A DNA stretch of 64,000 nt. Origin: Oculatella sp. LEGE 06141 (lineage in GTDB: Bacteria; Cyanobacteriota; Cyanobacteriia; Elainellales; Elainellaceae). Of the stretch, positions 48,697 through 57,830 are shown piece by piece; within the stretch, counting starts at the first letter, position 1; each line of letters begins with the position of its first letter. The stretch lies in the NCBI RefSeq assembly GCF_015207605.1, contig NZ_JADEWO010000010.1, positions 1 to 64,000 of the forward strand, written 5' to 3'. The notes below the pieces were generated by a model. It had not been told where the DNA came from. It made no database searches and saw only the letters and a program-made list of their open reading frames with translations. A program made the translations under genes and the position numbers.

Positions 48697-49809
48697 TTAC
48701 TCACCATATAGCTTGGCGTAATATTGCTGATAGGTCGGTGACAGTAATGGTATCCACCAATGTGGATGGTCTAAGTACCACTGTATGGTCTGACGCAACC
48801 CGCTCTCTAGCGTGTAGGCTGGCGACCATCCTACCTGGGTTTTGAGTTTGTTGGAGTCGGTGGCATAGCGGCGATCGTGCCCTGGGCGATCGCGAACAAA
48901 CGTAATGAGCTGTTGACACGGGGCAACAGAGAGAGTTGGAGCCAGTTCGTTCATGAGGTCACAGATCTGATAAACCAGGTCGATATTTTTCACCTCATGG
49001 TTGCTGCCAATGTTGTAGGTCTGTCCCGGTTGCCCCCGGTGAATTAACGCATCAAGAGCGCTGCAATGGTCGCTCACGTGCAGCCAGTCTCGAACTTGTT
49101 GACCATCACCATAAATGGGCAGCGGCTTCCCCAACAAAATGTTGACGCACAACAGCGGAATTAGCTTTTCAGGAAAATGATACGGGCCATAGTTATTGGA
49201 ACTGTGCCCAATCAACGTGGGCAGGTGATAGGTATGGTGATAGGCACGCACCAGATGGTCGCCGCCCGCCTTCGACGCGGAATAAGGACTGTTGGGAGCG
49301 TAAGGCGTTGACTCTGTAAACGGCGGATCGGTTGGTTCTAAACTGCCGTAGACCTCATCTGTTGAAACGTGCAAGAAGCGATCGCCTGCGGGTTGGCCGC
49401 GCCGTTGCCAATGATGCCGAAACGCTTCCAGCAGGGTGAATGTACCAACAACATTGGTTTGAACAAAGGCATCCGGTTCGAGAATAGAACGATCGACATG
49501 GGACTCCGCCGCAAAATGGGCAATGGTATCAATCGATTCTGTATTTAGAAGCCGATTCAGCAGCGGGCGATCGCTAATATTGCCATGCACAAACCGAATT
49601 CGAGCCTGTTGCTCTAGCCCTGCCAAGTTGTTGCGGTTGCCCGCATAGGTTAGGGCATCCAGCACGACCAGCCGATCTTGAGGGTAGCGATCGCACCAGT
49701 AATGAACAAAATTAGAGCCAATAAACCCAGCTCCCCCGGTCACTAACAACCGACGGGGTGGGCGATCGGTTGTGCCCAATGCAGAGTGTACCGTGTCGGT
49801 TAATGGCAT
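48697..49809 (-). CDS. rfbB: dTDP-glucose 4,6-dehydratase
   Basis: A 370-residue short-chain dehydrogenase of the extended type. NAD-binding GGAGFIGS at about 26, STDEVYG with the catalytic Thr-Asp-Glu, and YSASKAGGD (Tyr-x3-Lys). The DRPGHDRRYATDSNKL segment near the C-terminus is typical of RmlB. It converts dTDP-glucose to dTDP-4-keto-6-deoxyglucose. The ATG overlaps the end of rfbA by 10 bp. The next two rhamnose genes (rfbC and rfbD) are not seen in the window. Confidence 0.95.
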   Translation of the reverse strand: MPLTDTVHSALGTTDRPPRRLLVTGGAGFIGSNFVHYWCDRYPQDRLVVLDALTYAGNRNNLAGLEQQARIRFVHGNISDRPLLNRLLNTESIDTIAHFAAESHVDRSILEPDAFVQTNVVGTFTLLEAFRHHWQRRGQPAGDRFLHVSTDEVYGSLEPTDPPFTESTPYAPNSPYSASKAGGDHLVRAYHHTYHLPTLIGHSSNNYGPYHFPEKLIPLLCVNILLGKPLPIYGDGQQVRDWLHVSDHCSALDALIHRGQPGQTYNIGSNHEVKNIDLVYQICDLMNELAPTLSVAPCQQLITFVRDRPGHDRRYATDSNKLKTQVGWSPAYTLESGLRQTIQWYLDHPHWWIPLLSPTYQQYYAKLYGE

Positions 49810-50876
49810 AGTTCAATCTGGCAGTCATCTCCAATCATGAAGCGCATGGCCTTTGGGCGTGGCGGTGCCGAGCAAATGTAAGCCCGTTGACCAATTACAC
49901 TATCAATAATGCGCTGGTGAATATGAATCACCGTTGCTCCCTGTAAAACAACACTGTACTCCAGGTCAACATCAATGAGCGTTACCTGATTCCCAATGCT
50001 GCTGTAGGGGCCGACATAGCAGTTTTCTAACCGACAGTTTTCGCCAATTACCACCGGACCTCGGATAGTACAGTTTGTGACCTGAGTGCCAGCCCCAATC
50101 CCCACCCGGCCAATGATGCGGCTTTGCTTATCCACATCTCCCAGGTTTTGCGGATGGAGGCGATCGTCCAAAACAATGCGGTTGGCCTCCAGCAAGTCAT
50201 CTTTTTTACCCGTATCAATCCACCATCCAGCCAGATGCCGTGCTTCCACAGCTTTGCCTGCATCAATTAAGGCTTGAATTGCTTCGGTAATCTCTAGTTC
50301 TCCCCTGGCCGATGGGCGCAGAGTAGCGATGGCTGCATGGACTGCGGCAGAGAAGCAGTAAATGCCCACCAGCGCTAAGTTAGAGGGCGGCACGGCTGGC
50401 TTTTCCACAAACCGAATTAAGCGGCCTTCTGCATCTAAGTCGGCTACACCATAGGCGGATGGGTTGGCGATCGGAGCCAGTAGGGTGAGCGCATCAAATT
50501 GGTTAACGGTAAACTCGTCTAAAACGAGACGCAAATCGGCCTCAATTAAGTTGTCTCCAAGATATAGAAGAAAAGGCGATTCACCCAAAAACGGTTGAGC
50601 CGTTTTAACAGCGTGCGCTAACCCATCGGGGTTGGCTTGTAACAGGTAAGTAATTGTGACACCAAAGCGATCGCCATTGCCCGTTTTGGCTTCAATTTCT
50701 TCGCCTGTTTCTGGATTAATAATAATACCAATGTCGGTAATTCCGGCGGCGGCGATCGCTTCAATGCCGTACCAAAGAATGGGTTGGTTGGCGATCGGCA
50801 CCAACTGTTTCGCCCCCGTGTAGGTGAGCGGTCGCAGCCGTTTCCCTTTTCCACCCGAAAGAATGAGTGCTTTCAT
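49800..50876 (-). CDS. rfbA: Glucose-1-phosphate thymidylyltransferase, long form
   Basis: A 358-residue nucleotidyltransferase. It has the pyrophosphorylase signature GGKGKRLRPLTYTGAKQLVP at the start, INPETGEEI, YLGDNLIE, EKPAVPPSN and WWIDTGKKDD. A C-terminal left-handed beta helix (about 245-350) makes it longer than the 290-residue RmlA of enterobacteria, like other actinobacterial/cyanobacterial long forms. It makes dTDP-glucose. The stop overlaps rfbB. Promoter in the divergent region 50877-51431. Confidence 0.93.
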   Translation of the reverse strand: MKALILSGGKGKRLRPLTYTGAKQLVPIANQPILWYGIEAIAAAGITDIGIIINPETGEEIEAKTGNGDRFGVTITYLLQANPDGLAHAVKTAQPFLGESPFLLYLGDNLIEADLRLVLDEFTVNQFDALTLLAPIANPSAYGVADLDAEGRLIRFVEKPAVPPSNLALVGIYCFSAAVHAAIATLRPSARGELEITEAIQALIDAGKAVEARHLAGWWIDTGKKDDLLEANRIVLDDRLHPQNLGDVDKQSRIIGRVGIGAGTQVTNCTIRGPVVIGENCRLENCYVGPYSSIGNQVTLIDVDLEYSVVLQGATVIHIHQRIIDSVIGQRAYICSAPPRPKAMRFMIGDDCQIELCH

Positions 50877-51115
50877 AAACGTCAGGGTTTGCCAACAGAA
50901 AGATTAGTAACGGTGGATTCCCATCAAGCAAGCTTCAGCCAAGATAAGCTAACTGGTTGCCATATCTGGGGCACTTCCGAGCCGTTGCTGGTTTTGAAGT
51001 CCCCGATTAGAGGATTCAGGAAAGGGTTCGAACGGTACTCAGGATGTTTCAAATAATCTCTTAAAAATAGGCATTAATTAATCTTCAATCCACACTATCT
51101 TTTTCAGGAAAAAAC

Positions 51116-51129
51116 GCAAATTAATTTGC
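51116..51129. promoter_or_regulatory. Perfect palindrome near the wza-like promoter
   Basis: GCAAATTAATTTGC is a perfect 14-bp palindrome flanked by AAAA(C) and (A)TTTT. It lies 4 bp before a -35-like hexamer, the position of an operator or activator site for the exopolysaccharide export genes. Regulator unknown. The 555-bp gap 50877-51431 contains no gene. Confidence 0.5.
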
Positions 51130-51133
51130 ATTT

Positions 51134-51161
51134 TTGGTCAACTTTAATTGTCTGCTATGCT
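51134..51161 (+). promoter_or_regulatory. Possible promoter of the exopolysaccharide export genes
   Basis: TTGGTC (51134-51139), 16-bp spacer, TATGCT (51156-51161). If used, the leader would be about 260 nt long before the ATG at 51432. Confidence 0.4.
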
Positions 51162-51431
51162 GAAACATTCTCGAATTTAGCCGGGAACCGCAAATTTACG
51201 GAATTAGGAATGGAACATTGGAAGACAAAGGGGAATCCATCTCTGTAGAACTCGATCAGTGTGTGCGTTTGTCCTTTGCTACGGCTTTACACCCACAACC
51301 CTTTTAAAAAGTTTGTGTAAAACGTATGGATGAGTAAGGGATTTCTCTGAAGAGATATAGGTATACGCAGCACAATTGAGTAGGGTGCCTGTCGCAGCGA
51401 TTCTCCTCATCATGCATTAGAACTGGACGTT

Positions 51432-52901
51432 ATGCTTTATCAAGGCTTAGCCAAATTCCACAGACAACTGAAGCAGCCCATTGCCGGATTGACGTTACTC
51501 AGCTTAGTTGCGATCGCATCCCCACCTATTGCTGCTGCTCAGACACCGATTCAAATTACCCCAACGGCTCCAGCATCCGGTCAAGCGCAGGTACCTAATT
51601 CTTACATCCTGGGAGCTGGCGATCGCATTCGCATTGATGTCTTTCGCGTGGAGCAGTTTAGCGGCGAAAATGAAGTCCTGATTGACGGCACCCTTAACCT
51701 GCCGCAAATTGGTGCGGTCCAGGTTGAAGGACTCACCCTGGAACAAGCGGCCAATGCTATCTCCTCTCGTTATTCCCGCTTACTCCGTCGTCCGCTGGTT
51801 ACAGTGAGCTTGCTGGCTCCGCGTCCTCTAGAGATTGGTATTGCCGGGGAAGTAGAGCGTCCCGGTTCCTATGCGGTTCCGGTACAAAACGCCCAGTTTC
51901 CAACGCTAACCCAGGTGCTACAAGCCGCCGGAGGAATTAGACTATCGGCCAACCTGCGCCAGGTTCAAGTTCGACGAATGCAAGGGCAAGGTGCCGAGCA
52001 AGTCCTGACGGTGAATCTCTGGCAGCTCATTCAAACGGGCGATCCACGGTATGACCTGGTGTTGCGTGACGGAGATAACATCTTTATCCCAACCGCCGAA
52101 ACCATCAGCTTAGAAGAAACCAGCCAGATTGCTGCCGCCAGTTTCTTTGCCAGCTTCAACCAACCCATTAATGTAGCCGTTGTTGGCGAAGTCTTTCGAC
52201 CTGGACCATATACCCTGACTGGTGGCACTCCCAGAACCGGAGAAGCAGGCGTGCCAGGCAGCGGGCAGAGCGGTGGCAACCTATCCACCGTTACCCAGGC
52301 GATTCAACGGGCGGGCGGCATTAAACCGCTAGCCGACATTCGCAACATTCAAATTCGTCGCCCGACCCGCACCGGAACCGAGCAAGTCATCAACATCAAC
52401 CTGCAAGAGTTGATTGCCTCAGGTGATTTGCGGCAAGACATCATTTTGCAGGAGGGAGATACAATTAGCGTGCCGCTAGCCGCAGACATCACCCCAGAAG
52501 AAGCCACTCAGATTGCTTCGGCCAGTTTCTCTCCCGATACCATCCGAGTGAACGTGGTGGGCGAGGTAGACAGTCCTGGAATTATTGAAGTTCCGCCTAA
52601 CACTCCGTTGAATCAAGCGTTGTTGGCCGCAGGAGGCTTCAACACACGGGCGCGACGGGGAGAAGTGAATCTGGTTCGGCTCAACCCAAACGGTACGGTA
52701 TCCGAACGTGAGGTTCCTGTTGACTTTGCTCAGGGCATCAATGAAGAATCCAATCCAATCCTGCGAAATAACGATGTGCTGGTGGTTGGCCGTTCGGGTA
52801 TCGCAGCGACATCCGATACGCTAGACACCGTTTTACGTCCGCTCGGCAGTTTCTTCAGTATCTTGAGCCTTCCATTCCGAATCTTCGGACTGTTTGATTG
52901 A
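51432..52901 (+). CDS. Wza-like polysaccharide export protein
   Basis: A 489-residue outer-membrane polysaccharide export protein. Signal peptide MLYQGLAKFHRQ...SLVAIASPPIAAAQT (cleaved near 36). A Poly_export domain (about 50-130: YILGAGDRIRIDVFRVEQFSGENEV, IGAVQVEGLTLEQA) is followed by SLBB-type beta domains (about 135-220, 240-340, 375-455). No lipobox is present, unlike Wza of E. coli. It should form the exit channel for exopolysaccharide. The Wzc-like gene follows 168 bp later. Confidence 0.92.
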   Translation: MLYQGLAKFHRQLKQPIAGLTLLSLVAIASPPIAAAQTPIQITPTAPASGQAQVPNSYILGAGDRIRIDVFRVEQFSGENEVLIDGTLNLPQIGAVQVEGLTLEQAANAISSRYSRLLRRPLVTVSLLAPRPLEIGIAGEVERPGSYAVPVQNAQFPTLTQVLQAAGGIRLSANLRQVQVRRMQGQGAEQVLTVNLWQLIQTGDPRYDLVLRDGDNIFIPTAETISLEETSQIAAASFFASFNQPINVAVVGEVFRPGPYTLTGGTPRTGEAGVPGSGQSGGNLSTVTQAIQRAGGIKPLADIRNIQIRRPTRTGTEQVININLQELIASGDLRQDIILQEGDTISVPLAADITPEEATQIASASFSPDTIRVNVVGEVDSPGIIEVPPNTPLNQALLAAGGFNTRARRGEVNLVRLNPNGTVSEREVPVDFAQGINEESNPILRNNDVLVVGRSGIAATSDTLDTVLRPLGSFFSILSLPFRIFGLFD

Positions 52902-53069
52902 AGCGATCGCTGACGGTTGCTTCACGTGTTTTAATGTCGGTTGAATCAGGGTCACGTCAAGGTTACATCAAAGCGAAACACGCTTGTATACACAGCATCT
53001 ATCATCGGCTACGACTTTAACCCGTTACTGCTCTTAGAGCACCAGTCAACCAAGTTGTTGGGGATCAAA

Positions 53070-55346
53070 ATGAAGGCTGGACAGCAATCTCAAGTAATGC
53101 CGCCGACTCGAATGATTCAGTTTGATGAGGGCGAAGAAGGGGGACTAGATTTAGGTCAGGCGTTATCTGCACTGCGCCGCAGGGTTTTACTCATTGCGGG
53201 AGTCACGACGGTTGTTGCGGCAGCAGCGGGCTTCAAAGCGATGACCGACCGCCCCGTTTATCAGGCCAACTTTGAAATTTTGACTCAGCCCGTTACCGCA
53301 GAGTCTCAAGTGCTTTCGTCTATTCCTGAAAGTTTGAGCGGCAGCAACGGCCAAACCAGAACGGTTTTAGATGATGCTGAAACTAAAGTTAGGGTGCTAA
53401 AAAGCCCAAAAGTGATCAATCCGGTGATTGAAAGCTTGGAGGCTGAGTATCCCAATGTCAACTATGGGACGATCGCCAGCAATCTAACCGTTGAATCGGA
53501 TGGGCAAAATATTCTAACCATCAGCTACCAAAGCGGTGATCCAGAGATGGTGAGAGCGGTGCTGATGCAACTGTCTGAGGCGTATCTAAACTACAGTTTA
53601 GATGAGCGGCAAGCTGATGTGCGACAGGGCATTAGCTTTGTGGAAGAACAGCTTCCGGGGCTGCAACAACGAGTGAGAACGCTGGAAGATCAGCTGCAAA
53701 ACTTTCGGCAGCAGTTTAGTTTGATTGATCCTGAAACCCAGGGACAGCAGATCTCTGACCAATTAACAGGCTTCTCGGAACAGCAGCTAACGACGCAGGT
53801 TGAATTGCGGCAAGCACAGGCGCTCTATGCTGATTTGCAACGTCAGATTTCGTCGCAATTTAGTGACACGACTGAATCGGCTGCCTCCAGTGCCTTGAGT
53901 GATAATGCTCGTTATCAGCAGCTACTCAGCCAGTTGCTTGAAATTGATAGCCAGATTGCCCAAGAGTCCGCTATCTTTTTTGACACCTCTCCCAACATTG
54001 ATGTGCTGCGCGAGCAGCGGCAAAACTTGTTGCCTCTACTAACGCGGGAAGCACAGCGTGTTCAGGAAGAAGTAGCTGGCCGCATCCGAGAGTTGCAGGC
54101 ACGCGATCGCGCCCTGGATGATGCTGTTGGTTCGCTCGACACCAAACTGCGGCTTTTCCCCGGTTATGCGCGTCAGTTTGCCAGCATCCAGCGCGATTTG
54201 CAGATTGCCACCGCTAACCTGAATCAGTTTTTGGAAAAGCGAGAAGCGTTGAGAATTGATGCGGCTCAGCGAGAAACACCCTGGCAACTGTTGTCTCCGC
54301 CCTCTAGCCCTAAGCCGTCGGCGGCCAGTGTCAAGCGCAATGTCGCCTTGGGAAGTATGCTTGGCTTGTTGCTAGGCATGGGAGCAGCTCTGATGGTTGA
54401 CCGCCTCAGCAATGTGGTTCACACGTCCAAAGAACTCAAAGACATTACCCGCTTGCCGTTGCTTGGCATTGTTCCATTCCGTGAGGAACTCCGAGAAGCA
54501 GCCGACGCAATTGATGCATCGGATTGGGTGCAGCAGGCGAACCAACATCTGGGAGCGTCTTCCAATGGGCGAGGCTCGTATCGGATTACGCCATTCTTTG
54601 AATCGTTCCGATCGCTGTTTGCCAACATTCGCCTGTTGGGGTCGGATACAGCCATTCGCTCAATTGTGGTCAGTTCTGCGATCGCCAGTGAAGGTAAATC
54701 AACCGTTTCCTTAAACCTGGCACAAGCGGCAGCCGCTATGGGGCAGCGAGTTTTGCTGGTGGATGCTGATATGCGTCGTCCGCAAATCCACGATCGCCTG
54801 GGGTTGATGAACATTCAGGGCTTAACCAACGTTATCTCCAGCGACCTCGATTTCTACACAGATTGTTTGCTAAACGCTATTCAGCAATCGCCCATTGAAG
54901 ACAATTTGTTTGTTCTGACGGCGGGACATATTCCACCCGACCCCACCCGTCTGCTGTCGTCCAACCGGATGCAAGCACTGATGGGGCAATTGCAAGATGC
55001 CTTTGATTTGGTGATTTATGATGCGCCTCCTATCCTGGGATTTGCAGACGTATTCTTGATGGCGGGACATGCTGATGGCACGCTGTTTGTCAGTGGGTTG
55101 GGCAAAATCAAGCGGCCTCTGCTGGAGCAAGCGCTGGAGGAACTGAGAGTGGCAGGTACTCCTATTTTGGGTGCAGTGGCGAATGGTGCCAGGGGGCATG
55201 TGGTCACCAGTCTGTACGGCAATTACCAGCGGTATTACGTTCAGGATGTGCCGAATGAAAGCGAGACAGTGAGCAATCCGGCAGATGAGAACGGCGATCG
55301 CGCCATTCCCTTCCTCACCTTCTTAAAGAAGGGTAAGAGAGTTTAG
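53070..55346 (+). CDS. Wzc-like polysaccharide co-polymerase/tyrosine kinase
   Basis: A 758-residue protein; start MKAGQQSQVMPPTRMIQFD is preferred, with an in-frame ATG at 52941 possible. A Wzz domain lies between two helices (ALRRRVLLIAGVTTVVAAAAG and SVKRNVALGSMLGLLLGMGAALM), with a long periplasmic coiled coil (about 200-400). The cytoplasmic part is a BY-kinase: Walker A SEGKSTVSLNLAQAA, Walker A' VLLVDADMRRPQ, Walker B DLVIYDAPPI. Only a few C-terminal tyrosines are present (GNYQRYYVQ), fewer than in Wzc. It sets chain length with the exporter. Confidence 0.92.
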   Translation: MKAGQQSQVMPPTRMIQFDEGEEGGLDLGQALSALRRRVLLIAGVTTVVAAAAGFKAMTDRPVYQANFEILTQPVTAESQVLSSIPESLSGSNGQTRTVLDDAETKVRVLKSPKVINPVIESLEAEYPNVNYGTIASNLTVESDGQNILTISYQSGDPEMVRAVLMQLSEAYLNYSLDERQADVRQGISFVEEQLPGLQQRVRTLEDQLQNFRQQFSLIDPETQGQQISDQLTGFSEQQLTTQVELRQAQALYADLQRQISSQFSDTTESAASSALSDNARYQQLLSQLLEIDSQIAQESAIFFDTSPNIDVLREQRQNLLPLLTREAQRVQEEVAGRIRELQARDRALDDAVGSLDTKLRLFPGYARQFASIQRDLQIATANLNQFLEKREALRIDAAQRETPWQLLSPPSSPKPSAASVKRNVALGSMLGLLLGMGAALMVDRLSNVVHTSKELKDITRLPLLGIVPFREELREAADAIDASDWVQQANQHLGASSNGRGSYRITPFFESFRSLFANIRLLGSDTAIRSIVVSSAIASEGKSTVSLNLAQAAAAMGQRVLLVDADMRRPQIHDRLGLMNIQGLTNVISSDLDFYTDCLLNAIQQSPIEDNLFVLTAGHIPPDPTRLLSSNRMQALMGQLQDAFDLVIYDAPPILGFADVFLMAGHADGTLFVSGLGKIKRPLLEQALEELRVAGTPILGAVANGARGHVVTSLYGNYQRYYVQDVPNESETVSNPADENGDRAIPFLTFLKKGKRV

Positions 55347-55402
55347 CAGAAGTCGCTTCAATCCCTGTTTTAATACGCTCTATTGCTACTGTTTACGTCT
55401 TT

Positions 55403-55442
55403 GAGCCGTAACGATGTCTCGAACCTGGCATCATTACGGCTC
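55403..55442 (+). terminator. Inverted repeat downstream of the Wzc-like gene
   Basis: GAGCCGTAACGATG and CATCATTACGGCTC, one mismatched pair, 12-nt loop. It begins 57 bp after the wzc-like stop and is the likely terminator, but the U-tract is poor (AGTTATTG). Confidence 0.5.
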
Positions 55443-55555
55443 AGTTATTGGAGCCGTTCCTTCGGGCGTTGCCGAATACAGGTACGCATTTGGGATATTG
55501 CAATGAAGCCCGCTACAGCAGACAGTTGAATACCCATTTATACTTCACAGCAATA

Positions 55556-55585
55556 TCCGATACAAACTAAGTGGTTTGTATCGGA
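55556..55585. repeat. Perfect 12-bp inverted repeat
   Basis: TCCGATACAAAC and GTTTGTATCGGA with a 6-nt loop. There is no U-tract on either strand. It may be an RNA hairpin, a protein site or an element end. Confidence 0.6.
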
Positions 55586-55707
55586 CAAAGACCAACGTCA
55601 TCATGGAATACAGTTCAAGTGCCTGGTTAAAAAACGTCTACATCTTGCAGACATTTTTAGCGTTGTCGAATCGAGGTATTCGGCTCAGGATTAGTTGAGC
55701 GGAACAA

Positions 55708-55728
55708 AGGGCGAATAGCCTTCGCCCT
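55708..55728. repeat. Perfect 8-bp hairpin
   Basis: AGGGCGAA and TTCGCCCT around TAGCC. It lies before the end of the acyltransferase gene and could terminate that minus-strand transcript (weak TTG tract). Confidence 0.4.
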
Positions 55729-55871
55729 CTACTCCTCAGAGCTTGCTTTGACGAAGCTCAACGGGAACTGCGCCTCCAGCCGTGAGCTTGAACGACAACT
55801 GTTACACCAGAACTGAGGTCATTCAGGGGTTAATGCAGAACATTCGATACAGTTCAAACAATCTCTGACGG

Positions 55872-56963
55872 TCATCTCAAAAACATGGTGGTCAGGAGTT
55901 CAGAGTAATTCTGTCCGAACTGTGTTTTTTGAATGAGGGTTGAAACCAGTTGCTTTTGCCCATAAGTGACCAGAATGGATATGAATGCAATTCCTAAAAA
56001 GGTAGCCACAAAATAGTCATCCATTCCAGGTAAGCGATACGAAGCCAGATCGAGATAATACAAGAAAAAAACGTGCCAGAGATAAATCCACAGAGAGGAT
56101 TGGCTAACGAAGACTACAAAGTTGGTCAAGATACCACTGGCGTTTTTCAGCTTGCGAATCAGCAGGCTCAGCAGCATACAAGCAAAAATGCCGTACGACA
56201 AATAAAATAACCGGGGTGGATATTTGTATGCCTGGGTTAAAACAATCTCTCCGTTGCGGAGACTATAGCCAATGAGCAGGCTAGAAAACAGCGCAAATGT
56301 AACCAATAAAATGGCTACAGTCGATCGCTTATTCAACTGGGGCAACATCATTCCCAGGCCAAAGAGACAGCCATAGGGAATCACGTACATCAACACCTTT
56401 TCGTGAATTAAGCTGCCAATGATAGGGATATTGACATCTCCCAATACGGTCAGGATGGCTTCATAGCACAGGTAAATGAACAGCAATGTGAGCAAAAACC
56501 GCTTTGGAGTCTCCACTGCTCTGTACAGTTTGAGCAACAGGGGTGAAGCGATCGCAATCAAAACAAATACTCGAATAATCCAAAAGTATTTGATGCCGCC
56601 CACCAGAAGAAAGGTCTGCAATATGGTTGATAGAGAGGGTGTGGTGTTCTCTATCCAAACTGAATGGACAATGAAGGTTGACAGAAAGAAAATCGTCAAG
56701 AAGCACCATACGGGTAGTATTAACCGAGGTATTCGTTTTTGAATGTACGTGAAAAATAGATAGGTCTTGTTTTGAGCAGTGCAATAAAACAGAGCCCCCG
56801 AAACAAGAACCATGAGAGGAACATCAAAATTTCGCAATTGAGCAATATAGGCTGGAGGCTCGGCATGAGCCAGGATAATGCAGAAGAGGCCAATTGCTTT
56901 AAGAATGTCAAACCTTACATCCCGTTGGCTCTTGCTGCTTTGAACCAGTATGGCCTGTGTCAT
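55872..56963 (-). CDS. Acyltransferase 3 family membrane protein
   Basis: A 363-residue protein with about ten hydrophobic helices. The N-terminal RFDILKAIGLFCIILAHAEPP carries the family's first helix with the catalytic-region His; a second conserved Arg lies in YIQKRIPRLILPVW. This family moves acyl, usually acetyl, groups across the membrane onto sugars. It probably decorates the exopolysaccharide. Isolated by long gaps on both sides. Confidence 0.9.
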   Translation of the reverse strand: MTQAILVQSSKSQRDVRFDILKAIGLFCIILAHAEPPAYIAQLRNFDVPLMVLVSGALFYCTAQNKTYLFFTYIQKRIPRLILPVWCFLTIFFLSTFIVHSVWIENTTPSLSTILQTFLLVGGIKYFWIIRVFVLIAIASPLLLKLYRAVETPKRFLLTLLFIYLCYEAILTVLGDVNIPIIGSLIHEKVLMYVIPYGCLFGLGMMLPQLNKRSTVAILLVTFALFSSLLIGYSLRNGEIVLTQAYKYPPRLFYLSYGIFACMLLSLLIRKLKNASGILTNFVVFVSQSSLWIYLWHVFFLYYLDLASYRLPGMDDYFVATFLGIAFISILVTYGQKQLVSTLIQKTQFGQNYSELLTTMFLR

Positions 56964-57308
56964 GGTTTCTCTCCATTCAGGAAATTAACGAACATGAAAT
57001 AACGCAGTGATGAAATGCGATCGCTACCATTACCGATACCGTCAGGTTCAGTTTTTAGAAAATTAGGATGAGACTGCCAAAGATGGAGCAGCACGTTAGC
57101 GTTAATTGAAACCGCAGTTGCAGCCAATGTTTCGGTGTTGCTGCTTTGATGTACAAGTGTCTATAAAGGCATGGGATTGCCCCTATAGCAGGAATGAACG
57201 CACCGCTTCATCGCGTCGTGCAGCAACGCCAATTTTCGTTCAATATTTCGATCGCTGAGCTTTCTGTATAGATGCTGGAGGTAGATAGAGAAAGTCAGGT
57301 TCTATAAC

Positions 57309-57392
57309 GTGCAACTGGCTTTAGCCAGGGTTTGCTGCGGATCTGCTTTGCATCCGTGCGTACCGCGGGGTAAGAGCCCCAGGTGGTTGCAC
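57309..57392. ncRNA. Candidate branched-fold RNA element
   Basis: In the 867-bp gap 56964-57830. GTGCAAC (57309-57315) pairs with GTTGCAC (57386-57392), enclosing CTGGC/GCCAG (57315-57328), CGGAT/ATCCG (57338-57356) and GGGG/CCCC (57367-57380). A multi-branch fold is possible on either strand. No promoter, terminator or known family could be tied to it; treat as a hypothesis. Confidence 0.3.
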
Positions 57393-57594
57393 ACCCATTG
57401 AACAGCCCAATACTCGCTGATCCAGTCAGATGTAGCAATGTCGATCTAAGCTGTAAATTCGATTCAATGCTGCTGTATGGGGCTATACAGGCATGGCAAA
57501 ATCATTCGGTCTTTTCTGGAACCGATGCATGTTCCAGTTTGCGTTGCTACCAGAGTAAACTTATTTAGAACTACTAGAACTCTCGCGTTTGCTT

Positions 57595-57608
57595 GAGTTA
57601 ATTAACTC
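57595..57608. repeat. 14-bp AT-rich palindrome
   Basis: GAGTTAATTAACTC is a perfect palindrome 220 bp downstream of the end of the acyltransferase gene at 57831. Its core TTAATTAA is like the ATTAAT core of the palindrome at 51116. Possible protein site. Confidence 0.45.
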
Positions 57609-57830
57609 TACTGTAAACCGTTTATCTCAAATATAGTAGTACCCTAGAGGGCAATTTAAGGGGATATTTGAAAAGCGCTGATTGTAACGCGAATCGCCTC
57701 CAAAATTCTCCAGGATTGGGAGATTTAGGGAGCAAATACAGCCCATTTGATACTTTTAAACTACCCTCTAACAGCTCACAACAAACTTAGTACTTGTTGA
57801 ATGGTGGGATTATTAACAGCAACCGTAACT

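Noticed and set aside
48419-48721. 100-codon plus-strand frame between rbp and rfbB
   Set aside because: No ribosome binding site of note or family features, and it overlaps the rfbB end. Treated as a chance frame.
52921-52930. Other CACGTG hexamers (also near 12950 and 49075) as parS sites
   Set aside because: The flanking TTT and AAA arms are missing, so only the core hexamer matches.
57361-57392. GGGGTAAGAGCCCC resembling an RNase P loop
   Set aside because: The rest of the RNase P core (such as the AGGAAAGTCCGGGCTCC region) is absent.
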